This document shows, piece after piece, positions 1 through 6,200 of a DNA stretch of 8,406 nucleotides; position 1 is the stretch's first letter, and every line of letters begins with the position of its first letter. The notes under the pieces are model-generated. The model was given only the letters and a program-made list of their open reading frames with translations, did not search any database and had not been told where the DNA came from. Made by a program: the position numbers and the translations under genes. The DNA is from Synergistaceae bacterium UBA5560. GTDB taxonomy: Bacteria > Synergistota > Synergistia > Synergistales > Aminiphilaceae. The stretch is taken from NCBI GenBank assembly GCA_002425685.1, contig DIMS01000038.1, positions 1-8,406 on the forward strand. The letters are read 5' to 3'.

Positions 1-83
1 GTGCGGGGTACCGCCGGCCTCACCGCCGCCACTGCAATGATGTCGTGGTCTCTCCAACGCTCGTCCGCTCCGTAGCCGCTGCA

Positions 84-179
84 CCGAAGGCGCCGGAGGG
101 CCTGCGCCGGACCGCCCTTCTCCCTCATCCCGGCGCCCGAGGCGTGGAGCCCCGGCCGAAGGCCCCGGAGGGCTCCGCG
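84..179. repeat. 18-bp direct repeat at and beyond the regulator 3' end
   Basis: CCGAAGGCGCCGGAGGGC at 84-101 recurs at 156-173 with one mismatch (CCGAAGGCCCCGGAGGGC). The second copy lies inside the last codons of the Lrp/AsnC gene and the first lies 24 nt or more beyond its stop. Each copy is followed by more GC-rich, partly self-complementary sequence (for example GGCGC...GCGCC near 89-108). No T-run follows, so a classical terminator is not supported. Positions 1-83 hold no gene I can support. Confidence 0.6.
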
Positions 180-631
180 GAGTCGTTCGAGTCCTCCAGG
201 ATGATGTAGGTCGTAAAAATACCCAGGGTGTTCAAGCGCCGGTGAAACTCCTCCATGCGCTTCATCGACGGCATGGCCACCTCGATGATGAAATCCACGT
301 CTCCCGTCACGGACCAGTATCGAAGCACTTCGGGCATGCTGCGGAACATGTCCGTGACCGCGTTGTCCGGAACCCTCCATTTTCCGTATTCCCGCTTCAC
401 CTGCACGGCGAGTATCGCCCGTATCGGGTTGCCGAGCAAGGTCTGATTGACGATCACCCTGTATCCGGAAATCACGCCGTGGCTCTCCATCTGCCTGATT
501 CTGTCGCGAACAGCCGGCGCGGAGAGGCCGACGACAAGGCCTATTTCCGTAAAAGAAGCCCGGGCGTTCTTTTGAAGCTTGGCAAGAATGTTCAGGTCGG
601 TCGCGTCGAGGCTCCTTTTCTTCTGCCCCAT
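125..631 (-). CDS. Lrp/AsnC-family transcriptional regulator
   Basis: This encodes a 168-residue DNA-binding regulator of the Lrp/AsnC (feast/famine) family. Such proteins form dimers and octamers and control amino-acid or nitrogen metabolism genes, often including their own. Residues about 8-56 form the N-terminal winged helix-turn-helix: LDATDLNILAKLQ opens it, and SAPAVRDRIRQMESHGVI (37-54) is the recognition helix and wing. Residues about 70-146 form the RAM/AsnC effector domain, including the typical ligand-loop sequence VTGDVDFIIEV (108-118). The ATG at 631-629 was chosen because AGGAG lies 7 nt upstream and the HTH begins right after it. The open frame runs further upstream, but only through repeat-derived sequence. 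The last ~20 residues after ILED are low-complexity and encoded by a GC-rich direct repeat, so the tail may be a recent extension. The regulated genes are not identifiable here. Family assignment is confident; the specific regulator is unknown. Confidence 0.93.
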   Translation of the reverse strand: MGQKKRSLDATDLNILAKLQKNARASFTEIGLVVGLSAPAVRDRIRQMESHGVISGYRVIVNQTLLGNPIRAILAVQVKREYGKWRVPDNAVTDMFRSMPEVLRYWSVTGDVDFIIEVAMPSMKRMEEFHRRLNTLGIFTTYIILEDSNDSAEPSGAFGRGSTPRAPG

Positions 632-660
632 GGTGCTCTCCTTTCGGGACGGACATCTTC

Positions 661-740
661 CGGGTGATTTAAGGCAGTTCCAGGTGGTTCCAGGAGATTT
701 CAGGCGATTCCAGATGGTTTCAGCCGGTTGCGCAGGGATT
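661..740. repeat. 10-bp-period degenerate tandem array upstream of the Lrp/AsnC gene
   Basis: Eight consecutive 10-bp units with rough consensus CAGGNGRTTY run without indels. Examples are CAGGTGGTTC at 681, CAGGAGATTT at 691, CAGGCGATTC at 701 and CAGATGGTTT at 711. The pattern decays after 740 into similar GGTGATG/GGTTGC-like words up to about 850. The array starts 30 bp upstream of the regulator start codon, so it covers the leader or promoter region. Its period is close to one DNA helical turn, so the TT steps all fall on one face. This could be a multivalent binding site, intrinsic curvature or plain repeat drift. The sequence does not decide between these. Confidence 0.8.
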
Positions 741-1020
741 TTCCGGTGATGCACAAAGTGGTGCCGGGTGATGCGGTGACGCAGGGTTGCCCCGGGTGGT
801 TGCACGCCATTGCAGGCGACTGCCCCGGCGTCTGGTGTGAAAACTCCGCCGCGGCGGGCGACGCTCCATCGTTCCATTCTACATTCAAAGGCTGTCGCGA
901 TTTCTGCAGAAATGGTCGTGACGGCAGCTTTTTGCTTCTCTTTCTGAAGTGAACGGGATGCTTCCCTTCCGTCATCCTCTGGTTCCGGCGGAACGTTGCC
1001 GGGACAATCAATCCACACGC
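741..1020. other. Spacer between the regulator and the small secreted-protein gene
   Basis: No convincing gene is seen here on either strand. The short open frames have compositions typical of chance frames in GC-rich DNA and lack ribosome binding sites. A less GC-rich patch at about 870-960 contains the perfect 14-bp palindrome ATTTCTGCAGAAAT (900-913). This is a possible operator for one of the flanking genes. No clear -35/-10 pair could be assigned. Confidence 0.5.
900..913. promoter_or_regulatory. Perfect 14-bp palindrome, candidate operator
   Basis: ATTTCTGCAGAAAT equals its own reverse complement over 14 bp and sits in the least GC-rich part of the spacer, about 270 bp upstream of the Lrp/AsnC start. 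Dyad-symmetric sites of this kind are typical of dimeric HTH regulators. A 14-bp palindrome can also be expected about once by chance in several kilobases, so the call is tentative. Confidence 0.25.
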
Positions 1021-1024
1021 TACG

Positions 1025-1205
1025 GAGGAACGGCTCTCCGGAGGAACGGCGCTTCCGAAGGACGGTGTTTCCGAAGGACGGTGCGTCCGAAGAACAGCTC
1101 TTCCAAGGGACGGCCCTGTCGAAGGATAGCGCGTCCAAGGGGCGCCCCTTCCAAGGAACGGCGCTTCCGAAGGACGCCCTTCAAGGGGCAGCGCTGCCGG
1201 GCAGG
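1025..1205. repeat. ~16-bp degenerate tandem repeat array
   Basis: About eleven head-to-tail units spaced 15-17 bp apart follow the rough consensus GGAACGGCGCTTCCGAA. The best copies are at about 1043 and 1156 (both GGAACGGCGCTTCCGAAG), with GACGGTGTTTCCGAAG and GACGGTGCGTCCGAAG at 1061-1092. Each good unit contains the small dyad CTTCCGAAG. The array ends about 75 bp before the start of the small secreted-protein gene. Unit length is not a multiple of three and drifts, so it is not a coding repeat. The open frames crossing it are artefacts. Confidence 0.75.
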
Positions 1206-1279
1206 CCAGGAACTTTGAACAGAAGGAGCGGTCCGAACAGACGGACGCTCTTTCCGAGGAGAAGGGAGGAAAAGGACCC

Positions 1280-1561
1280 ATGAAGCCCCGTGCATTCGCG
1301 CTGCGTGTTTTTTTCTTGGTCTTCGTTTTGTTCTGCATCGCGGTGTTTGCCCATTCCGCCACACGGACAACCGCCGTCGCACGACGGGGGGAAGAGAGGC
1401 GGGAGATTCCGTCCGGCGGTGATACCCTCTCGAAGGGGTGTTTCAGAATCAACAGAGCCGGCGAGCGGGTGTCCGTTCCGTGCATTCCCCGGTCACGCCA
1501 CCCCGGCAAGGGGGTCTGTGACGTACCGGCGAAGCAGGATTTCGCCGGCGAGGTACAGTGA
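1280..1561 (+). CDS. Small secreted or periplasmic protein, unknown function
   Basis: This is a 93-residue protein that I do not recognise. The ATG at 1280 has a strong purine-rich ribosome binding site (GGGAGGAAAAGGA) just upstream. Residues 1-27 look like a Sec signal peptide: a basic start (MKPRAFALR), a hydrophobic core (VFFLVFVLFCIAVFA) and a likely cleavage site near AHSA. The predicted mature part is only about 66 residues. It is basic, rich in Arg, Gly and Pro, and contains Cys54, Cys68 and Cys80, which could form a disulphide. Cys19 is in the hydrophobic core and does not fit a lipobox. It is transcribed divergently from the upstream Lrp/AsnC gene and convergently with the methyltransferase. 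A hairpin overlaps its last codons. The strong start site and signal sequence support a real gene, but composition alone could mislead in GC-rich DNA. Confidence 0.6.
   Translation: MKPRAFALRVFFLVFVLFCIAVFAHSATRTTAVARRGEERREIPSGGDTLSKGCFRINRAGERVSVPCIPRSRHPGKGVCDVPAKQDFAGEVQ
1523..1556 (+). terminator. Stem-loop at the 3' end of the small secreted-protein gene
   Basis: CCGGCGAA (1526-1533) pairs perfectly with TTCGCCGG (1541-1548) around a 7-nt loop. An outer GTACC/GGTAC pairing (1523-1527 with 1552-1556) is possible if the outer and inner stems compete or bulge. The structure ends 3 nt before the stop codon. No T-run follows, so it is not a canonical intrinsic terminator. It may act as a 3' mRNA-stabilising or pausing element. 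Confidence 0.3.
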
Positions 1562-1734
1562 CCGGAACGCGGGAACGGCCATGCACGAACCGGGACACCA
1601 CGCGGGCCGGGGCGGGCAGCCCCCCTGCGGGTGAACCGGCGCCTTTCGGGGCTACGGAGCGGTGATGTGCGAATCGGTGCCTCCCGGAGGCTTGCGCTGC
1701 AAAGGTGTTCTCAATGGCGAATTCGGCAACGGCA

Positions 1735-2376
1735 TCAGCGGCCCTGCGGCTTTTCGAAATGGAGGATATACGCAAGCCGGCGGCCGAAGAAGGCGCGCTC
1801 CCGGAAGCCCGCCCCTGTCGCAAGGGCGGTGGCGGCACTGCGGGACTGGAAGTGCGGATCGAAGATCAGCTCCACGACCGCCAGCACGCCACCGGGCTTG
1901 AGGGTGCGGAAGAGTTCGGCGAGCGCGGCGGCGCGGTCGGGGATCTCCCCCAGGACGGTGACCAGAACAACGCGGTCGAAGTGGTCGGCGGGGAGTTTCC
2001 CCTCGCCGAGACCGGCGGCGAAAAAGTCCACGTTCGCAAGTCCCGCAGCCTGGGTCTTCTCTCTGGCCCGGGCGAGCATTCCCGGCTGGATGTCCATCGC
2101 GACGACGCGGCCTTCCGGGCCGACGCTCCGGGCGAGGGGGACGGTGAGGCGTCCGGGGCCGCACCCCGCGTCAAGAACGGTCATGCCGGGCGACAGGGCG
2201 AGGGTCTCCACGATGAACGCGGCCCGGTGCACCTTGGCGAAGGGGTTGTCCATCTCGACGAGCCCGCGGAGCCACACCGGGCAGGGCAGGCTCTGGCGGC
2301 GGGAGACGAGGCTGTATGCCCCACCGACGAGGGCGATGGCGACGATGACGAGAAGAAGGGCCGTCGAGGCGCTCAT
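1735..2376 (-). CDS. Membrane-anchored class I SAM-dependent methyltransferase
   Basis: This encodes a 213-residue protein with an N-terminal hydrophobic anchor (TALLLVIVAIALVGGAYSLV, residues 5-24) and a Rossmann methyltransferase domain. Motif I is VLDAGCGPG (67-75, Asp69). The acidic residue closing the second strand, which normally contacts the SAM ribose, is Asp95 in VVAMDIQPGM. FDRVVLVTVLGEIPD (133-147) corresponds to motif IV, and LKPGGVLAVVE (159-169) is the usual post-motif strand. It resembles UbiE/Coq5-like enzymes in length and motifs, but the substrate is unknown. The anchor suggests a membrane-associated substrate such as a quinone or lipid. The ATG at 2376 was chosen because the anchor follows at once and GGAG lies about 10 nt upstream. 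The same frame stays open to a GTG at 2745, which has GGAG 7 nt upstream and would add 123 repeat-encoded residues. That longer form is less likely. It is much richer in GC than the zor genes. Confidence 0.85.
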   Translation of the reverse strand: MSASTALLLVIVAIALVGGAYSLVSRRQSLPCPVWLRGLVEMDNPFAKVHRAAFIVETLALSPGMTVLDAGCGPGRLTVPLARSVGPEGRVVAMDIQPGMLARAREKTQAAGLANVDFFAAGLGEGKLPADHFDRVVLVTVLGEIPDRAAALAELFRTLKPGGVLAVVELIFDPHFQSRSAATALATGAGFRERAFFGRRLAYILHFEKPQGR

Positions 2377-2400
2377 GATGCGCACGCTCCCGCGGCGGGC

Positions 2401-2652
2401 GGAGAAGGCGGAAAGGCCGGAGAAGCCGGGAGCGCCTCGGGGACGGGCAAGGAAGGCACGACCGGAGAAACCCGACACAGCACAGAGGCGGCAAAAGCCC
2501 CGGAGGCGGCAAGCGCAGGGCAAGGCTCGGGTGCAGGCGAAGCGGACGGAATCAAGACCGGCAGGGCGGGCAAGACCGGAAGAACCGGTATGACCGATAA
2601 AACCGACATGAACGGCAAGGCCGGAAAAACCGAAGAAACCGTGAAACAGGAA
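2401..2652. repeat. 9-bp-period degenerate array upstream of the methyltransferase
   Basis: About 28 units of 9 bp stay in one register with no indels. The clearest block is 2554-2652 with consensus AARACCGGM (AAGACCGGC at 2554, AAGACCGGA at 2572, AGAACCGGT at 2581, AAAACCGAC at 2599). A more diverged block at 2401-2472 follows GGARAAGCC. Because 9 is a multiple of three, both strands stay open. The plus strand reads as collagen-like Gly-X-X (GEGGKAGEAG, later KTGRAGKTGRTG), and the minus strand reads as FSGL-like triplets that extend the methyltransferase frame. Neither reading has its own well-supported start for a separate gene. Confidence 0.75.
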
Positions 2653-2768
2653 CCCTCCGCGCACACCATCGTCATTCCTCCTCTGCCGTTTCCCCCGGGC
2701 GCCGGAAACACGCGAATCCAGGCGCCCTCGGTACCCTGAAACCACGAAAAAGCTCCACTCAGACTATG

Positions 2769-2792
2769 GCATAACCACCAACATAACCACTA
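2769..2792. repeat. 12-bp tandem duplication
   Basis: GCATAACCACCA (2769-2780) is followed at once by ACATAACCACTA (2781-2792), differing at two positions. It sits in a short AT-richer island between the 9-bp and 14-bp arrays, about 24 bp beyond the possible GTG start at 2745. It is a candidate tandem operator, but there is no direct evidence of function. Confidence 0.4.
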
Positions 2793-2806
2793 TAGCGCGC
2801 TCCCTC

Positions 2807-2934
2807 TCCGAAAACAACGCTCCGAACACAACGCCCCGCAAAACACCGCTTCGGAAGAGGGTGTCAAAGCACTGCCCCGGAACAACGCTCCAGGGACACC
2901 ACCCCGAAATTCGAGACTCCGAAAAAATCCCGCA
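2807..2934. repeat. ~14-bp degenerate tandem array between methyltransferase and zorD
   Basis: The array starts with two adjacent 14-mers that differ at one base, TCCGAAAACAACGC (2807) and TCCGAACACAACGC (2821). Weaker copies follow: CCCGCAAAACACCGC (2835), CCCGGAACAACGC (2876) and TCCGAAAAAATCCCGCA (2918). The TCCGAA-n-AACRGC core resembles units of the 1025-1205 array in the same orientation, so the two may belong to one dispersed family. The short minus-strand frames crossing it look repeat-generated. Confidence 0.65.
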
Positions 2935-2997
2935 TTCCGAACCAAAGCGCGGGGATTTCCGGAATTCTTCCGCAAACGTGCACAAAACTCCTGCTGA

Positions 2998-3249
2998 CTA
3001 AATAGTCCCGGTGGCTTCTCCGCCACCCCGGGCGGTGGAGAGTTTATATTTCAGATGGACGGGGTGGTCAAGGCTTTCGATAGCTGCGAAAGTAGGCAAC
3101 AGCAACATGCGAAAAACATTCTCAAGATAAGGGATTTTTGCGAACAACGTGGCCTTGAATGCAAGATGTCCGAGCACCCTCCGTGTCCGTGCCTCATCCG
3201 TCATAGCGCTTCGAAAGAATCCGGCTTGACGTGACGATGCTGAGCACAC
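2998..3249 (-). CDS. Doubtful small ORF downstream of zorD
   Basis: An open frame of 83 codons starts at a GTG only 12 nt after the zorD stop; an internal ATG at 3204 would give 68 residues beginning MTDEARTRRVLGHLAFKATL. It would be the last gene of the zor operon if real. No Shine-Dalgarno sequence precedes either start, I recognise no family, and its final codons overlap a hairpin that looks more like the end of the operon transcript. A 59-codon ORF also runs opposite it on the plus strand (3055-3234). Composition does not favour one over the other. It is kept as a low-confidence candidate because the position is suggestive. Confidence 0.2.
   Translation of the reverse strand: MCSASSRQAGFFRSAMTDEARTRRVLGHLAFKATLFAKIPYLENVFRMLLLPTFAAIESLDHPVHLKYKLSTARGGGEATGTI
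3007..3032 (-). terminator. Candidate stem-loop terminating the zor operon
   Basis: GGTGGC (3010-3015) pairs with GCCACC (3022-3027) around a 6-nt loop, and CCC (3007-3009) can extend the stem with GGG (3030-3032) across a 2-nt bulge. On the minus strand it lies about 230 nt past the zorD stop and is followed by GACTATTTAG, not a clean T-run. It is the best hairpin found downstream of zorD, so it is a plausible but weak terminator. Confidence 0.3.
3055..3234 (+). CDS. Doubtful 59-residue Cys-rich ORF antisense to the above
   Basis: The frame starts ATG at 3055 and ends TGA at 3232-3234, giving 59 residues. It contains Cys at positions 11, 29, 36, 46 and 48, including the stretch CEQRGLECKMSEHPPCPC, which could in principle bind metal. 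GGTGGAG lies about 14-20 nt upstream, which is rather far for a ribosome binding site. It resembles no family I know. At most one of this ORF and its minus-strand partner is likely to be coding, and possibly neither. Confidence 0.2.
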   Translation: MDGVVKAFDSCESRQQQHAKNILKIRDFCEQRGLECKMSEHPPCPCLIRHSASKESGLT

Positions 3250-3261
3250 AGAGCGGAACGT

Positions 3262-6200
3262 TCAGCAACGGGCCATTCGCCCGGCTTCCTGGTGGTCCAG
3301 ATCGACACGCGTTATGGGATAGATCTCCAAAAGGTTCCGAAGCGTTGCCCTTGTGACAAGGGTAACGGCACTCTCTTCCGCCACATCCCTGGTTCGTGGA
3401 GTATACCCTCCATTGGTGACAATCGTCGGCACCAGGTCACAGCAAAAATGTGTTCTGTAATAGCCCAAAGCCTTGAGAACCTCGCCGACCGCCTGATCGC
3501 CGACACTTCTGGCCGTCTGCTTGACCTGAAGCAGATATCCTCTGCTCTCTCCCACGGCAACGACATCCGCCCCTCGATCACCGCTCTTCGGTGTCAGAAC
3601 GGTACGAAAACCCTGTTTCTCCCAGAGCGCGGCGATGAGCGCCTCGAAGTCGAAAGCCTTCATGGTGTCCGCGTCTTCTATGGTCATCGCTCTCGGAACC
3701 GTACCTCTTCCGGGATGCTCCCCATCCAGGCCGTCAAGAATCTCGGCGACGGTCACTTCCGCCTGTTCGCTCGGGAAAAGAGTTTCTCGAGCGAGGTCTT
3801 CTTTCCATCGCAGTCGCTCATCGAGAATCTCGTCGAAGGAACGGTATCCCTGCCCTGCCGCCAGAGGGTAATAGACGTAGACGTCTTTTTTCTGACCAAT
3901 CCGGTAGGCCCGGTCGGTCGCCTGAGCTTCCTTGGCGGGGTTCCAGTGCCGCGAGTAGTGGATGACGTGGTTGGCCCCAGCAATGTTGAGACCGAATCCT
4001 GCCGCGAGAGGCGAGATGATGATCGCCTGAAATCCGGGGCGCGACTGAAAATCGTCGATCGCCCTCTGTCTGCTCATCTCGCTGTGGAGAACCGCAGCAG
4101 CACTCACGGGAGTACTACCGTTGACGATGCTGACATTTCCCGGGGGGAGAGCGAATTCTTCGACGAGAACACGCCGGAGCAGCTGTTGCACGGGCCTTCG
4201 GAGTGCAAAGAGAATTACTTTCTCCCCGGACCGTCGGATCTCTCGAAGCAGCTCGACTGTTGTGACCAGTTTCGCCGAGGTAGCAACGAGATCGGAACAG
4301 GGAAAGTTCTCGAAAACGGTGTCGTTTTTCTCTGCCAAGTAGGGATGGTCGGAAATATCCCTCAGAAGGTGCAGTGTGGAAAGAACAAGGTTTCTCGGGC
4401 TTTCCGCCAGCCTCCGAGCCTCGCTCAGACGCTCCACCGCCTCTCGGTAGACCGTATCCTGGTAAGTGGGCATAGGACGAGGATGCTTGGACACGTGTTT
4501 CGGCGGAAGGCCCGTGAGAATATCCTTTTTCATGCGACGTTTAAAGAAACAGCCGAACCTTCCCCTGATCCGCTCCCCCAGGACATGCACATCGCACTCG
4601 GAACTCATCGAAGCGCTCTTGTACTGTTTGTTGAACTCCTTGGCACTCCCCAGAAGACCGGGCATGATGAAATCGGTGATGCACCAGAGATCGACGAGAG
4701 TGTTTTCCACGGGAGTCCCCGTGGCGGCTATGCGAAGGTCGGCCTTCAGTGCCTTGGCCGCATTGGTGACAAGAGTTCCAGGAGTCTTTATCTTCTGGGC
4801 CTCATCAAGAACAACCACCGCCCAGTCTACGGCGCAAAAAACCCGCTGGCGCCTACGGAGCGTCTCATAGGTGGTGAGATAGAGCCCCAAGGGAGATGGA
4901 AGGTGTTTCTCTCCTCTTTCACGAAAAACAGAATCGTCCCCGACCCCTCCGTACAGCGCATGAACATCAAGAGATCCATTCGGGAAAAATCTGCGGTATT
5001 CCGCCTCCCAGCTTTCCAAAAGAGCCACGGGAGCGACCACGAGGTAGGGTTTTCTTTCTCTGTTGCGACAGACATCGTGCCATTCCAGGAATGCCAGGAT
5101 CTGGAGCGTCTTGCCCAATCCCATGTCATCCGCGAGGAGCCCCCCGGGACTACTCCCTTCGTGCAACCTGACAATCTGTTGGAGCCAGGCAATGCCTTCC
5201 AACTGGTGCGGCAGGAGGGACATGTCGGGAGCCAGGTTCGGGGGCATCTCGCAACGGTGTTCCAGCGCTCCCGATCCCGCCACGTTCTCGGTGAACTCCA
5301 GTTCTTCCACGTTTTCGTAGATGATGAGCACCTTTTCGCCCCGAGATTCCCCATCAATGCCGCTTCGGGGCTCTCGAACCCGCCCTGGGGCGGCGCACAA
5401 CTGTTTCTCCGATCGAGCCGCGAGTTTTCGAGCCTGCTCCAGAGAGATTTCTACGGTGCCTGCGCCCGTCGCATCATCCACAACGACACGATCCTCCTGC
5501 CGGATTTCGGCCGACCGAATCGCCTCGACCAGAGCCTCCTGCTGTTCCCTGTTTCGAACGAGGATTTTTCTCCGCTCTCCTGTGGACTCCTCGACGAGGA
5601 GTCCCTCGAACCACTCGGATTTATACGGAGTGACGAAAGGATAGTAGCGGGGTTTGTAAAAGCCGATCTCCTTGACTCTTTCACTGAAAGAGTCAAGATC
5701 GACCAGATCGGGATCGAAGTACTCCTCCGGATGGGCGATGAAATCCTGCACGTCTTTCGACGGAACACGGGCGTGTTTCTTGATCTTGACAAGCTGCTCC
5801 TTCTGTTTTTCCGAGAAGACGACCCTCCGGACAGAGCCGCCGGGAAGGTCCTCCACATACATGTCGCGGATCTTGTGGCCACTTCCCACCTCCCGGGCGA
5901 AACGATCCCGGTCCACATCGAGAGTGGGGAGATCCGGAGCGATCCGCAGGCCCTGCTCGTTCTTCTCCATACGAATGCCCAGCTTTTCCGGGACATCGAC
6001 GATGGTGTCGGACAGCAGCGCTTCGAGTTCGACGCCCCCCTGAGACGCCAGGAGCTTGATTTCCCTAAGTTCACGCAAGACCATGGCATGGTTCTTCGTC
6101 CCGTCAGGCCGGTTGAACCGGTCGAGTCTTTCGCAGAGCTTGTACAGGTTCAATGACAACGCGTAACGGAGCTTGTTCTGCTCCAGAAGAAAACATCCCT

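Noticed and set aside
1..75. Plus-strand frame ending TAG at 73-75, possibly the 3' end of a gene entering from the left
   Set aside because: Only 24 codons are visible and they carry no recognisable motif, so it cannot be told from a chance frame.
728..952. 74-codon plus-strand frame in the 650-nt spacer
   Set aside because: No ribosome binding site, it begins in the decaying repeat region, and no family is recognisable.
661..1205. Possible CRISPR array from the short repeats
   Set aside because: Units are 10-16 bp with no unique spacers between them and are degenerate, and no cas gene is present.
1600..1640. GC-rich GCAG/CTGC hairpin downstream of the small secreted-protein gene
   Set aside because: The stem is only 4 bp with an all-C loop and no T-run, so it is not a supportable terminator.
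1705..2739. 344-codon plus-strand frame with collagen-like Gly-X-X stretch
   Set aside because: It runs antisense to the methyltransferase, and its collagen-like part comes from the 9-bp DNA repeat. No separate start with a ribosome binding site precedes that part.
2764..3026. Two overlapping minus-strand frames of 73 and 78 codons
   Set aside because: They cross the degenerate ~14-bp array and their sequence is repeat-derived, with no credible start sites.
3292..6156. 954-codon open frame on the plus strand opposite zorD
   Set aside because: It is fully antisense to a protein with complete SNF2 and nuclease motifs, has no recognisable domain, and is the mirror frame commonly left open in GC-rich genes.
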